From Phenylobacterium sp. (GTDB lineage: Bacteria; Pseudomonadota; Alphaproteobacteria; Caulobacterales; Caulobacteraceae), in contig NZ_JANINU010000035.1 of the NCBI RefSeq assembly GCF_024508875.1, positions 1-54,609 of the forward strand: a DNA stretch of 54,609 nt, read 5' to 3'. The position numbers and the translations under genes were made by a program. Position 1 is the first letter of the stretch. Every line of letters starts with the position of its first letter. Positions 1 through 8,490 of the stretch are shown here, in pieces. Under the pieces are notes generated by a model. That model was not told the origin of the DNA, searched no databases, and saw nothing but the letters and a program-made list of their open reading frames with translations.

Positions 1-529
1 CGTTCGGCGCCAGGCCGGCGACGTCGAGGCGCTCCAGCAACTCCAGCAACAGGTCCGCCAGCCGATCATGCGCGTTGAGGCGGCTCAGGCGCGTGATCTG
101 GGCGAGGAGATAGGCCTCCTCGGTGGCGCGGCTGAGCTTGTAGGCGCGATCAAGCGCGGGGGACTGTCCGCGCGGCGGGGCGGGGCAGACGACCACGCGC
201 GTCAGCGCGACGACGGTGGAGGCGGCGACGGGATGATCGTAGTCGCAATTGCCGATGAGGTCGCCCGGGAGCAGGAAGTTCATGATCGCGCGACGCCCGT
301 CGGGCAGATTGCGCACCCGCGCCGCCCAGCCGTCGAGAAACAGCAGGGTCTCGGTGATCTTCCGCCCTTCGACGAGAAGTTCGTGCGGCGGGTGATAGGC
401 GCGCACGCGAACGAGCGCGGCGCGGAGAGCCTCGATCGCGTCTGCATCCAGAGCGGTGAGGGCGTTCAGCCGACGCACGGCGGGCGTCAGGATCGACGTA
501 TTGGGCTGGGACGTGGCGAGGCCGATCAT
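1..529 (-). CDS. Crp/Fnr-family transcriptional regulator (3' end beyond window)
   Basis: Read by hand on the reverse strand from an ATG at 529. The frame stays open to base 1, giving 176 codons without a stop. Residues about 20-110 read as a cyclic-nucleotide-binding-type sensor domain: a paired hydrophobic segment KITETLLFLDGWAARVRNLP, then DGRRAIMNFLLPGDLIGNCD, which matches the family's 'G.R.I..FL.PGD..G' signature. A long helix follows (YLLAQITRLSRLNAHDRLADLLLELLERL), the usual dimerisation helix with the LxRL motif. The helix-turn-helix should lie beyond the window edge. A GGGAGG Shine-Dalgarno sits 8 nt before the ATG. In Caulobacterales, FixK/FtrB-like members of this family often act in oxygen or stress responses, but the ligand cannot be deduced here. 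Confidence 0.85.
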   Translation of the reverse strand, partial: MIGLATSQPNTSILTPAVRRLNALTALDADAIEALRAALVRVRAYHPPHELLVEGRKITETLLFLDGWAARVRNLPDGRRAIMNFLLPGDLIGNCDYDHPVAASTVVALTRVVVCPAPPRGQSPALDRAYKLSRATEEAYLLAQITRLSRLNAHDRLADLLLELLERLDVAGLAPN

Positions 530-1661
530 AGGGGCGGCCTCCCACCAGCGTGCGCAGGAAGCCGCGCAGCGCTCTTCGCAGCGCGATGCGCAGTTGTCCG
601 GATTGTCATGGCTTGTTCCTTCAGGCGACCGATGCCGTTGCCGAGAGCACGATCGACGACCTGAACGCCGCGGTTGCGGAACTTGAGGCAGAATCCGGCG
701 GCCCAGGCGCAGCGCGCCTGAAAAACCTGTTCCCGTCCAAAATCATCCCCGATCGCTCGCGCGAGAAGGGAACGTCCTCAATTCACAGTTTTAGGGGAAC
801 GTCCTGCCGCCCACTATGATCCATGTTATTCGACCGGAGGCAACCTCGGCGATCTCGGCCGGCTCGAGCGTCGGGAGCTCCGTTCCCGTGACCGCGAACC
901 GGTTCCAACGCGATCCATGGGCGGCTTGAAGCCTCGCGCGCCACGATGGAGAGCCCCGGACGTTGAGATTGACACGTCTTCCAGGAGGAAGGCAGCGACA
1001 CCCGGCCCTGTAGGCAAGGTTCTCGTAAGCGAGACGCGGCGAGGCGCAGACAGGCGGCAGGCCCGTTGACGACCGGGCCAGCTCCTGTTCGGAGCTTTTG
1101 AGCGGACGAGGAACCTCTCTTGCGGAGACGCTTCGCGGCGACGCCCTTGGGGCCGTCGGCGTCGAGGTTGATCCACAGTTGCGGCGAGGCGGATTGCAGG
1201 GGACCGCGCTCTCGTCACGCCCGCGTTCCTCCAATCTCCGGTATGGCCCAGCGCCGCTGGGGAATAGGTCCCGCGACGTGACGTCTACGACCACTCCGCC
1301 CAGGCTCCCCACCGCACAGGTCGCATAGGTGGGCGGAACGTCGTTCATCCCGGGGTGGGCCGAGGAGCCGTGTAAATCTGGCGTCAGATGTCCGCTGCGG
1401 GCTCCGATTCCAATGTCGGCAACTTGCGAACCTGAGACGTCAGGCTGCGTCTCACCAAGAGCTGCGTCGTTCCATCCTTCGTGGTTCCGCCATCGGCTGG
1501 AGACGCACAGGTCCCTGGTTCAGCTCCCTGGTTCCCCGCCATCTGGCGGCGGACGGCGAGACGCCGTTTGGGCGGATTCACCCGAATGTCGGCGCCGCAA
1601 AAGGTGTGGGCGGATGGACCTGAAGCCCCGCGCCCGAGGTCATCCAAGCGGCGCCGCGGCT
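530..1661. other. About 1.1 kb with no supportable gene
   Basis: Open frames here have poor codon structure and no recognisable domain. The only local feature seen is an 11-bp direct repeat GGGAACGTCCT at 768-778 and 795-805. A 27-codon frame with a good AAGGAA ribosome site (reverse strand, 609-526) overlaps the Crp/Fnr start by ATGA. It could be a leader peptide but is too short to support. Confidence 0.4.
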
Positions 1662-2096
1662 TTAGGACACCCTGGCGAGCAGTCTCTCAAGTGCGGCTCG
1701 CACCGCTTCACCGTAGCCGTCGGCAGGCAGGTTGCGCGCGCGGCCGAGCCCGGCTTGCGCGTGGAAGCGCGCCAACTCCGGGTCGCCCACGCGCCGCAGG
1801 GCGTCCCCGACATTGAGATGCAGGGACGGGAGAAACGCCGCGAGTGGCTGCGTCACGGCGTCCGCGTCACCCGATGCGTCTCCGGTCGCCGCCTCGAGGG
1901 CGATCCGATCCCAGCGAAGCTCAGCTGCCGGGTTTGTCTCGGTATCGGCGAGGAAGTGCGCCAGGGTGCAGCGACGTGTTGCAGACGCCTGCGGCGCTGA
2001 CGTCCACAGGTCCATCAGCTCCAGCCTGGCCTCGACGTCCCCCGACTGCAGCCGGGCCAGCGCCGCCATGACGTCGGCCATGTCGTTATCGTTCAC
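1662..2096 (-). CDS. Hypothetical helical protein, coupled to GST gene
   Basis: A 144-aa acidic, helix-rich protein without a signal peptide. The GTG start at 2096 is chosen because it overlaps the stop of the upstream glutathione transferase as GTGA, the usual coupling geometry. A second start (MADVMAAL) lies at 2081. The spacing of Ala, Leu and Arg (LARLQSGDVEARLELMDLW, LHLNVGDALRRVGDPELARFHAQAGL) resembles tetratricopeptide-type helical pairs. The second half looks like one TPR unit (GDALRRVGDPELARFHAQ). No catalytic motif was seen. Co-translation suggests a role linked to the GST, but the function is unknown. Confidence 0.7.
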   Translation of the reverse strand: MNDNDMADVMAALARLQSGDVEARLELMDLWTSAPQASATRRCTLAHFLADTETNPAAELRWDRIALEAATGDASGDADAVTQPLAAFLPSLHLNVGDALRRVGDPELARFHAQAGLGRARNLPADGYGEAVRAALERLLARVS

Positions 2097-2752
2097 GTCG
2101 CTCGTCCTCGCGGGCCGGGATCGGGCGTCGGCTTTTCGTGAGACCTGTCGAAGGCGCGCCTGTAGGCGTCCCGGGCCGTCGTGCGGTCGAGGTAGGCCTG
2201 TTCGGCGTCGCTCAGCACAAACCCGGGAATGTTCGTGCCCAGCCAAAGGGCGAAACTCACCGAGATGTCGGCGGCGGTGAACCGATCGCCGGCCATGAAG
2301 GGGCCGATCGTCAGCTGCCGCGCCACGAGGCGCCGTCGGCGATCGACGGCGCCGCGCGCCCAGCGCGCGGCCCAGTTATCCCTTTCCGCTTCCGGGGCCA
2401 GGAAGCTGCTGACGAGCGGCGCCATCATTAGGGTCGCGAGGCCCGCCTCGCCCATATGCAGGAATTGCTGGTAGGCCGGGAACGCCGCGTCGTGGGAGGA
2501 CGGACGCAGGGGCGTCGGGCCGTAACGCTCCATCAGGTACTCCAGGATCGCAATGGACTCGACCATTGTCGCCCCGCCGTCCTGGATCGCGGGCAGGAAG
2601 TCGCCGGGATTGACCGCCAGCCACGCCGGATCCCTCTCCGCGGCCAGCATGTCCACCTGCCGGATCTCATAGGGGAGGCCCATCTCCTCCAGCAGCCAGA
2701 CCACCCGCAGCGACCGCGACGTCTGCCCGCCCCAAACTGTGATCATCGTCAT
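2093..2752 (-). CDS. Glutathione S-transferase family protein
   Basis: A 219-aa cytosolic protein of normal GST length. The N-terminal thioredoxin-like domain (about 1-80) starts MTMITVWGGQTSRSLRVVWLLEEMGLPYE, with the catalytic-region Ser/Arg motif SRSLRV. The glutathione-binding cis-Pro and Glu-Ser pair are seen in FLPAIQDGGATMVESIAILEYL. The all-helical C-terminal domain carries FMAGDRFTAADISVSFAL, the N-capping box (S/T-x-x-D) typical of GSTs. It is predicted to conjugate glutathione to an electrophile or to act in redox chemistry; the substrate cannot be inferred. First gene of a two-gene operon with the helical protein downstream. Confidence 0.93.
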   Translation of the reverse strand: MTMITVWGGQTSRSLRVVWLLEEMGLPYEIRQVDMLAAERDPAWLAVNPGDFLPAIQDGGATMVESIAILEYLMERYGPTPLRPSSHDAAFPAYQQFLHMGEAGLATLMMAPLVSSFLAPEAERDNWAARWARGAVDRRRRLVARQLTIGPFMAGDRFTAADISVSFALWLGTNIPGFVLSDAEQAYLDRTTARDAYRRAFDRSHEKPTPDPGPRGRAT

Positions 2753-2926
2753 TGGCCTCCGCTGCTACCTACCTACAAGACGGTGCCGGGCCGCACGGTT
2801 CGACATCGAGCGCTACGCATCAGGTGTTGCTGGCGATCCGGGGCGGGGCAGAGTCGGCTCTGGTCCTCGCGGGCCAGCCTGACGAAACCAGGAGGCGGGT
2901 TGAGGCAGCGAGCTTTCGGCGCGCCC

Positions 2927-3049
2927 TCAGCGCCGACGTCGCAAGACGTCTTGCGACAAAGCCTCCACGTCAACAGGACGGCCGAATTCGTCACACACGG
3001 TGACACGCCGGCCCGCCGCGGCCAGGACCAGCGTCGCCTGGACCGCCAT
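2927..3049 (-). CDS. Possible small ORF (40 aa)
   Basis: A 40-aa frame, MAVQATLVLAAAGRRVTV..., ending VDVEALSQDVLRRRR. Composition is protein-like, with alternating hydrophobic residues and a GRPVDVEAL turn-helix pattern. The frame is open upstream of the ATG (RPRLSRTEAGRAIASQPVEAE), so a longer form from an alternative start is possible. No family is recognised. It lies in the 460-bp gap between GST and the RadC-like gene; nothing else was seen there. Confidence 0.3.
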   Translation of the reverse strand: MAVQATLVLAAAGRRVTVCDEFGRPVDVEALSQDVLRRRR

Positions 3050-3228
3050 TTCGGCCTCGACGGGTTGCGACGCGATCGCGCGGCCCGCCTCAGTCCGGCT
3101 CAGCCGAGGCCTGTCGATGGACGCCGGCCTGAGTCCGGATAGTCGGCTTCGCAGTCCAGGGGAGGGGGAGGGATGGCGGGTAGGGGGCGGCCCCGCTTCG
3201 GGGGTCGCTTCCGTGCGTGAAGACCGAC

Positions 3229-3876
3229 ATGCCCTGCCCCATTCCCGATCATTCCGAAGCGCTCGCCCGCCTCAAGGACTTCGGCCCCGCCGCGCTTGAC
3301 GACCGCGAGGCCCTGGAGGTCGCGGCCGGTCTGACGGCCGAAGAGGGGGCCGCGTTGTTCGCTGAGTTCGGTTCGTTGCCGGAGGTACTGGCGGCGTCAG
3401 GCGGCGCGCTGTTGCGCCTCGCGCCGCCGGAGGCCGCGGCGCGCCTCGCCCTCGTCAAGGACATCGCCCGGCGACTTCTCGCCTCGCCGCTGCGTCAGCG
3501 GCCCGTGCTGAGCGGCTGGGAGACTGTCGCGGCCTACCTGCACGGTGTTCTCGCCGGACGCTCGCGCGAACAGCTGCTGGGCCTTTTTCTGGACAAGCGT
3601 AATCGGCTGATCCGTGACGAAGTCCTGGGCGAGGGGACCGTGGACCACGTGCCGGTCTATCCGCGCGAGGTGATGCGCCGGGCGCTCGAATTGGATGCGG
3701 CCGCGGTGGTGCTCGCCCACAACCATCCCGGCGGACACCGTGTCCCGTCGACAGCAGACATCGAATCCACCCGGCAAGTCGTCGAGGCCGGCCGGCTGCT
3801 GCGGATCGCCGTCCACGACCACTTTCTGGTCGCCGACGAGCAGGTCGTCAGCTTCCGCGGCCTGGGCCTCCTGTGA
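3229..3876 (+). CDS. radC: RadC-like JAB-domain protein
   Basis: A 215-aa protein from ATG 3229; an in-frame GTG lies at 3217. The N-terminus is a helix-hairpin-helix-like segment (LARLKDFGPAALDDREALEV). The C-terminal JAB/MPN domain contains the conserved LFLDKRNRLIRDE strand, the GTVDHVPVYPREV motif and the metal-binding signature AHNHPGG, followed by a STADIESTR helix (the S-x7-D element). This is the classic RadC architecture, although the historical DNA-repair role of RadC is disputed. Short RadC proteins are very common on alphaproteobacterial plasmids and integrative elements. Its 4-nt GTGA overlap with the Toprim gene shows it is the first gene of a cargo operon. Confidence 0.92.
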   Translation: MPCPIPDHSEALARLKDFGPAALDDREALEVAAGLTAEEGAALFAEFGSLPEVLAASGGALLRLAPPEAAARLALVKDIARRLLASPLRQRPVLSGWETVAAYLHGVLAGRSREQLLGLFLDKRNRLIRDEVLGEGTVDHVPVYPREVMRRALELDAAAVVLAHNHPGGHRVPSTADIESTRQVVEAGRLLRIAVHDHFLVADEQVVSFRGLGLL

Positions 3877-4844
3877 CCCGGGACGGGACGCTGGCGGCGA
3901 TCGTCCGTGCGCTGGGCGGAGATCTCTGGGCGGGCGGGCGCCGCGCCAATGTGCCGGGACCCCGTCACGGCGCGAACGACCGGTCGGTGTCGCTGTTGCT
4001 TTCGCGCGGCCGGGTGGTGGTGAACTGCTTCGCGGGCGACGACTGGCGCGAGGTCCTCGCTCTTCTGGCGGACCTCGGCCTGGTGGATGGCGAAGGCCGG
4101 TTGATCGCGTCAGATGGCGCGGCCGTGGCCGGGCCGCCCGCGCCCGGCCGTCGTGAACGCCTGGCGGCCGCGCAACGGCTGTGGTCGGAAGGCCGTCCGC
4201 TCGGGCATTCGCTCTCGATGCGGCATCTCGAACTGCGGGGCGTCGCGGCGCCGGCTGAGGGGCTGCGTCACCATCCCGCGGTTCCGGCGGCTGTCTACGC
4301 CTGCGCGGGTCCGCGACGGCCGGCCCTGCTGGCCGCCATCCGGGCGCCGGCCTCGGGGGAGGTGGTGGGGGTGGAGGTGACCTATCTCGCCCCCAACGGC
4401 GACCGCGCTCGCCTCCGGCTCCCGCGCAAGACCGTCGGCCTCTGTCCGGCCGGTGCCGCCGTGCGTCTGGCCGCTCCCGGCCCGCGTCTGCTGGTGGGGG
4501 AGGGCGTGTTCACCTGCTTGTCGGCGGCCGAGCGGTTCGGTCTGCCGGCCTGGGCGCTGCTCGCGACCCGCAATCTGCGTCGGTGGCGTCCGCCGCCCGG
4601 CGTTCGCTTCGTGCTGATCGCCGCGGACCGCGGCGCGGACGGGGAAGCCTCGGCGCTGGCGCTCGCCGCCGACCTTCGGAGGCTTGGCCTTGCGGTGGCG
4701 CTGCGCTGGCCGCCGCCGCCGTTCGGGGACTGGAACGAGGCGCTCGGGGCGCGCCCCGGGGAGCGGGAGGGGGAGGAAGGGCGGGACCGGGCGGGCGCGG
4801 CGGACGGGTGGTCCGGCCCGGCGGCCCGGAGACCTCTCCCATGA
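3873..4844 (+). CDS. Toprim domain-containing protein (mobile-element primase-like)
   Basis: A 323-aa protein starting at GTG 3873, which overlaps the radC stop. The N-terminal part (about 1-75: LAAIVRALGGDLWAGGRRANVPGP, then a strand ending VVVNCFAGDDWREVL) resembles the degenerate zinc-binding/CHC2-like region of plasmid primases. The Toprim fold is in the C-terminal half: LLVGEGVFTCLSA supplies the catalytic Glu, and VLIAADRGADGEASALALAADL supplies the acidic D-x-D/G motif. Such proteins, often annotated as Toprim or DUF7146, occur on plasmids and integrative elements beside DUF2958 and RadC genes. The C-terminal tail is low-complexity (Gly/Arg/Glu). It may be a primase for element replication; activity is not proven. 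Confidence 0.85.
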   Translation: MTRDGTLAAIVRALGGDLWAGGRRANVPGPRHGANDRSVSLLLSRGRVVVNCFAGDDWREVLALLADLGLVDGEGRLIASDGAAVAGPPAPGRRERLAAAQRLWSEGRPLGHSLSMRHLELRGVAAPAEGLRHHPAVPAAVYACAGPRRPALLAAIRAPASGEVVGVEVTYLAPNGDRARLRLPRKTVGLCPAGAAVRLAAPGPRLLVGEGVFTCLSAAERFGLPAWALLATRNLRRWRPPPGVRFVLIAADRGADGEASALALAADLRRLGLAVALRWPPPPFGDWNEALGARPGEREGEEGRDRAGAADGWSGPAARRPLP

Positions 4845-5248
4845 TCGACACCGAGCCCCACGATGACGGCCTCGTCCTCATCCCCGATGCGCTTCGGCCG
4901 CAACTGGCGGCCAACGCCGCCGAGCCGGACGGCGATCCGATCCCGGTCCTGAAGCTGTTCAACCCGACCGGGCCGGGAACCTGGCTGATCACGGAGCTGG
5001 ATTCCGACGGCGACACGATGTTCGGCCTCTGCGACCTCGACATGGGCTCCCCCGAGTTGGGCTCGGTGAGCCTGCGCGAGCTCGCCGGCGTGACCTTACC
5101 CTTCAAGCTGACCATCGAGCGCGACGTCCACTTCGAAGGCCGGCTGCCCATCTCGCGCTGGGCCGAGATCGCGCGGCGCTGCGGCTCCCTCCGTGAGGCC
5201 GAACAGATCGTACGCGCCGTCGCCCCGCTCCGCAGCCTCCTCGCCTGA
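4841..5248 (+). CDS. DUF2958 domain-containing protein
   Basis: A 135-aa protein whose ATG overlaps the Toprim stop (ATGA). The core reads LIPDALRPQLAANA, then PVLKLFNPTGPGTWLITELDSDGDTMFGLCDLDMGSPELGSVSLREL, the characteristic DUF2958 pattern (KLF.P....WL..E.D......FGL.D......ELG..SL.EL). The function of DUF2958 is unknown, but it is almost always carried on conjugative or mobilisable elements. Third gene of the radC-toprim-DUF2958 operon. Confidence 0.93.
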   Translation: MIDTEPHDDGLVLIPDALRPQLAANAAEPDGDPIPVLKLFNPTGPGTWLITELDSDGDTMFGLCDLDMGSPELGSVSLRELAGVTLPFKLTIERDVHFEGRLPISRWAEIARRCGSLREAEQIVRAVAPLRSLLA

Positions 5249-5388
5249 ACTCCCGCCCTTCGCCGACGGCTGCGGCCGCCGGCGGGCCTGTCCGGCCGCC
5301 TGGCTAGGCGATCCGCGCCATCCCGGCGCAAGCGCCCTCGCGGTTGTCCCGCCGAAGCGTGGGTGGCGAGGGCCGACTCACACCCCTG

Positions 5389-5412
5389 ACCCCCAGGCCA
5401 AGGTCTGGGGGT
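5389..5412. terminator. Stem-loop after the radC-toprim-DUF2958 operon
   Basis: ACCCCCAG (5389-5396) pairs perfectly with CTGGGGGT (5405-5412) around an 8-nt loop. It lies 140 nt after DUF2958 and 45 nt before the next small ORF. There is no clear T-tract, so termination is plausible but unproven. Confidence 0.4.
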
Positions 5413-5456
5413 GTGGTGACGGCGCCGGCGGCTGCATCCTAGATCGCTGCATCACG

Positions 5457-5579
5457 ATGATCGCCTGGGGGCAGGCGGCCTCACCAGGGGAACTCGCCCA
5501 CCTGCAGCGCGAGGTGGACCAGCTGCGCGACGAGCTCGTCGCGCGCTTCGGGCGCAAGGCGCCTGTCCGCGTGCATTGA
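5457..5579 (+). CDS. Small coiled-coil protein (40 aa)
   Basis: MIAWGQAASPGELAHLQREV followed by DQLRDELVARFGR. The middle is a strong amphipathic heptad pattern (L..L..EV..L..EL...F), suggesting a short coiled coil. No family name is known to me. It lies in the mobile-element cargo block after the stem-loop. It has no strong ribosome site, so translation is uncertain. Bases 5580-5781 after it hold nothing recognisable. Confidence 0.4.
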   Translation: MIAWGQAASPGELAHLQREVDQLRDELVARFGRKAPVRVH

Positions 5580-5781
5580 GACCCAGGGCCGGTCCCGGCG
5601 GCGACGCTCCGGCGGACGGCGCGCCCGGCGACGGCCTTGCGACGCCGGCGGTCGTAGGCCTGATGCCCACATCCTCAAGATCGATCGTGGCCGTGCGGCC
5701 GGATCGCGCGCCGGGAGAGTCCGGTTTACAGGGGCCCTGTCGCCGCCCCATCTGCCTGAAGTTGCGTTGGGGGGAAGTCGC

Positions 5782-6498
5782 GTGCGTCTAAATTGGTTTT
5801 GGTCCCAAGCGGCCGCAGCGTTTGTGCTGGGCCTGGCGATGATCGCCTCGCCGGCGCCCGCGGGGGCGGGCGTCCTTTTCGAGACTCACAGCCAGGGGGA
5901 TCGCGAAGGTTCGGTATCGATCTTCTCGGGCGACTACAACGACGTCCTCGGCAACCCGCAATGGCTCGGGGTGCGCTTCACCCTGGACGCTGCGGCGCAC
6001 GTGACGGCCATCGGCGCCGCCTTCGATTATGTCGAAGGCTCGCTTTTCGGGGCGATCGTGGCATTGCCCGACGGGCTGTTGCTGCCAACAGGAACGCCCT
6101 TCGACGACGGCGAGGTCCTGGGCTACACGACCTTCTCGGGCGGCGAGCCGCTCTATGATCTGTCGCTCGACCTTGGGCCTGGCGTCTACGGGCTGGTCTT
6201 CGGCAGCGGCTATTTCGGCACCCAGGGCTTCTCCGGCATCTGGGCGGGCGGCTTCGACGAGCCCGACGACGGCTACTTCTTCTACGGCAATCAGGGCCAA
6301 TTCCCCGGGGGGCCGCGCTGGCAGCACGCCGGCTTTCGGGGAACCTACCTTACCGTGCACGGCGAGCTCGCGGCCGTTCCCGAACCCGCCGTCTGGGTGA
6401 CCCTGATCCTGGGGTTTGCGCTCGTCGGACGGGCGATACGACGCAGCTCGGCCCGCCCACGGGCGGCCCTTCCGAGCGGCGAAGCCCACCCAGGCTGA
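5782..6498 (+). CDS. PEP-CTERM sorting-domain exported protein
   Basis: A 238-aa protein from GTG 5782, chosen because GGGGAAG precedes it by 5 nt; a TTG at 5767 is possible. The signal peptide is about 1-35 (hydrophobic AAAAFVLGLAMIASPAPAGAGV). The body is acidic and rich in Gly, Phe and Tyr, probably a beta-sandwich. The C-terminus is a PEP-CTERM signal: VPEPAVWVTLILGFALVGRAIRR, that is PEP, one membrane segment and an Arg cluster, followed by an unusually long 15-residue tail. PEP-CTERM proteins are processed by exosortase and destined for the surface or the polysaccharide matrix. No exosortase is in the window. Confidence 0.85.
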   Translation: MRLNWFWSQAAAAFVLGLAMIASPAPAGAGVLFETHSQGDREGSVSIFSGDYNDVLGNPQWLGVRFTLDAAAHVTAIGAAFDYVEGSLFGAIVALPDGLLLPTGTPFDDGEVLGYTTFSGGEPLYDLSLDLGPGVYGLVFGSGYFGTQGFSGIWAGGFDEPDDGYFFYGNQGQFPGGPRWQHAGFRGTYLTVHGELAAVPEPAVWVTLILGFALVGRAIRRSSARPRAALPSGEAHPG

Positions 6499-6682
6499 AG
6501 CCAAGGGGCCGTCCCTCGAACCGCCGCGGCGGATGGCGTCGGCGTGTGGCTCGCCGTCCCGGTCTCGGGCGCGGCCGAAGCGGAGGATCGCGACGGAGCG
6601 CCACCGGCCCGGGCCGCCGGCAAGGGTGCGCTTCGCCGCCTACGGCGCCCTGGCCCGCGGCCCGGGCCGGCGGCCGGAGGTC

Positions 6683-6698
6683 GCGAGCTTCGGCTCGC
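6683..6698 (+). promoter_or_regulatory. UUCG tetraloop hairpin in the DUF2493 leader
   Basis: GCGAGC-TTCG-GCTCGC is a perfect 6-bp stem capped by an extra-stable UUCG tetraloop. It ends 5 nt before the AGGAG ribosome site of the DUF2493 gene. It may protect the 5' end of the mRNA or tune initiation. Confidence 0.4.
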
Positions 6699-6714
6699 AA
6701 CCCAGGAGACCGCC

Positions 6715-7662
6715 ATGCGACCGCTTCCAAGCTTCTTCAATACCGCCGACCTCGACGGCTTCGACGCCCGCACCGCCGCGCTGCAGGACCCGCGTCCCCA
6801 TCCGACCGAGCCGCAGCTCGCCCAACTCGGTCGCGCCCTGATGGGCGAGGTGCTCGACATGCTGCTGGGCGGCGCGCTCGAGGACCAGGTCGTGCCGATC
6901 TGCGAGACCCTCATCGGGGGGCTGCACGCGGGCGTGCATCGCCTCGAGCGGGACGCCGACCGGGAACGCGAGCAGCTGGCGGACCGGCTGCGCGACTTCG
7001 ACGGCTCAGAAGTCGCCGACGTCGATCTGCAGGAGGCCAAGGCGCGCGCCGACGCGCTCGATGTGGCCGCCGACGCGATGGGGTTCGTGCGCGACGCCGC
7101 CGCCGAGGCCTATGCGGTCGCGACCGGCGAGGTCTGGAGCCCCTGGCGCGGATCGGTGCGCGGCGGGACCAGCGCCGCACAGCTGGACGCGCAGGCGGCG
7201 CTCCGGGCGCTCGAGGATCGCAAGCGGGCCGGGGCCGATCCGGGCGACGCGGTGGTGGCCTTCCGCGCCTCGCCCCGCAGCGACGCGCCGGAGGATGCGA
7301 ACCGCATCTTCGACGCCCTGAACTGGGCGCGCACGGAATATCCCGGCATGAGCCTGGCGCTCACCGGCGCGAAGGGCGGCGAACGGCTGGCCAAGCGCTG
7401 GGCCCAGCAGAAGGGCGTCCGCCTGGTCCTGGCCCGGCCCGACTTCGAACGCTTCGGCCGCGCGGCCCCGTTCCGCGCCAACGACCAGCTGATGGCGCTG
7501 CAGCCGGTCTGCGTCCTGGTGTTGCCCGAGAGCCTGGGCCCGGCGGCCGAGGCGGGCGCCCCGCCGTTCGGGCCGGCGATGAACCTGGCCGAGCAGGCGC
7601 GGGAGCGGGGCGTGCGCTGCGTGCGCATCGCGCCGAAGGCCGAAGGCGCGCGTCGGGCGTAG
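6715..7662 (+). CDS. DUF2493 (SLOG/YspA-like) domain protein
   Basis: A 315-aa protein, with the start set by AGGAG 6 nt upstream of the ATG. Residues about 1-190 are helical (LERDADREREQLADRLRDFDG). The C-terminal part (about 200-315) has the DUF2493 pattern: an arm of FRASPRSDAPEDANRIFDALNWARTE, then LALTGAKGGERLAKRWAQQKGVRLVLARPDF, with the G-x-K-G-x-E-R-LA loop corresponding to the SLOG nucleotide-binding loop. The canonical Gly-Gly-A-x-G-A-D form is altered here. SLOG proteins bind nucleotide-derived ligands; the DUF2493 role is unknown. These genes are typical mobile-element cargo. Confidence 0.85.
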   Translation: MRPLPSFFNTADLDGFDARTAALQDPRPHPTEPQLAQLGRALMGEVLDMLLGGALEDQVVPICETLIGGLHAGVHRLERDADREREQLADRLRDFDGSEVADVDLQEAKARADALDVAADAMGFVRDAAAEAYAVATGEVWSPWRGSVRGGTSAAQLDAQAALRALEDRKRAGADPGDAVVAFRASPRSDAPEDANRIFDALNWARTEYPGMSLALTGAKGGERLAKRWAQQKGVRLVLARPDFERFGRAAPFRANDQLMALQPVCVLVLPESLGPAAEAGAPPFGPAMNLAEQARERGVRCVRIAPKAEGARRA

Positions 7663-7726
7663 GCGACCGGACCGGCGGGCCGTGTCGGATCCGGCGACCG
7701 GCCCGCCATTTCCTGGCGTGCATTGT

Positions 7727-7777
7727 GAATATTCGCGGGCCGGCCAGGCGGCGCCGCGCGCGCTGGGGAAATATCGC
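7727..7777 (+). promoter_or_regulatory. Candidate operator upstream of the lasso GntR gene
   Basis: The palindrome GAATATTC (7727-7734) and a related half site GAAATATCGC (7768-7777) are AT-rich islands in a very GC-rich gap. GAATAT recurs as a direct repeat before the lasso precursor, so both may bind the GntR protein (autoregulation plus cluster control). This is inference from shared words only. Confidence 0.35.
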
Positions 7778-7845
7778 CCTTGTCACGGTCCGGAGCCGCC
7801 GCGCCTCCTTGCCGCTTCGCCTGACCCAGGCCCGCGGAGTTTGTG

Positions 7846-8487
7846 ATGGCCGAGCCCCAGGCCGAGCCCTTCCATGTCGCCCTGTCGGCGCTGCGCGAGC
7901 GCCTGCAGGACGGGACGCTTGCGCCGGGCGTCCGGGTGACCGCCGTCGACCTCGCCGACGAGCTTGGCCTCTCGACGACCCCGGTGCGCGAGGCGCTCTC
8001 GCGCCTGGCGGGGGAGGGGCTGCTGGAAGACCGGCGCGGGCAGGGCTACTTCGTGCGCCTGCTCGGCGCCGTCGAGGTCGCCGACCTCTACCGGCTGAGC
8101 CTGGCGCAGCTCCTGATCGCGCTGGACCCACGACGCGCGAACCGCGTGGCCCCGGCCCTTGCCGGGCCGCCGGACGCCGAGCCCGCCGGCCCCATCGATC
8201 CGGTCGCCGGCGTGGAGGCGCTCTTCCGCCGATGGGTGGCCGCCACCGGAAGCCGGCCGCTGTACGCCGCCTTCCGCATCGGCCAGATCCAGCTCGGGCC
8301 GGTCCGCCGGCTGGAGGCCCGGCTGTCGGCCGACCTCGACGGCGAGGCGCTGGCGCTGCTCGCGAGCGGGGCGGTGTCCCGGGCCGAGCGGCTGGCGCTG
8401 CTGCGCCAGTTCCATGCCGTCCGGATCCGGGAGTCGGACCGGCTCGCCGCGCTCCTCGAGGCCGGTGTGCGTGACCTGAAAAAATAG
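7846..8487 (+). CDS. GntR-family regulator of the lasso peptide cluster
   Basis: A 213-aa protein from ATG 7846, with GGAG 7 nt upstream; an adjacent GTG lies at 7843. The N-terminal winged helix (about 10-70) carries the GntR signature: LRERLQDGTLAPGVRVTAVDLADELGLSTTPVREALSRLAGEGLL, then the wing DRRGQGYFV. The C-terminal part (about 75-213) is helical but Pro-interrupted and lacks the clear metal-binding histidines of FCD domains, so the effector is unknown. GntR genes are known next to lasso genes in several Caulobacter-type clusters. Its position 85 bp before the precursor, in the same direction, fits a cluster regulator. Confidence 0.88.
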   Translation: MAEPQAEPFHVALSALRERLQDGTLAPGVRVTAVDLADELGLSTTPVREALSRLAGEGLLEDRRGQGYFVRLLGAVEVADLYRLSLAQLLIALDPRRANRVAPALAGPPDAEPAGPIDPVAGVEALFRRWVAATGSRPLYAAFRIGQIQLGPVRRLEARLSADLDGEALALLASGAVSRAERLALLRQFHAVRIRESDRLAALLEAGVRDLKK

Positions 8488-8490
8488 ACC

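Noticed and set aside
150..545. 131-aa Arg-rich frame at the left edge
   Set aside because: Another frame of the Crp/Fnr gene, whose sensor-domain pattern is clear in its own frame.
526..609. 27-codon leader frame with a good ribosome site before the Crp/Fnr gene
   Set aside because: Plausible as a coupled leader peptide, but too short and without conservation evidence; left out as a gene.
768..805. GGGAACGTCCT direct repeat in the gene-free left region
   Set aside because: Two 11-bp copies could be chance or the scar of an old insertion; no transposase or terminal repeats nearby.
6546..8474. 642-codon Arg/Pro-rich open frame over the DUF2493 and GntR genes
   Set aside because: Shadow frame of high-GC DNA; it has no domain and crosses a promoter region.
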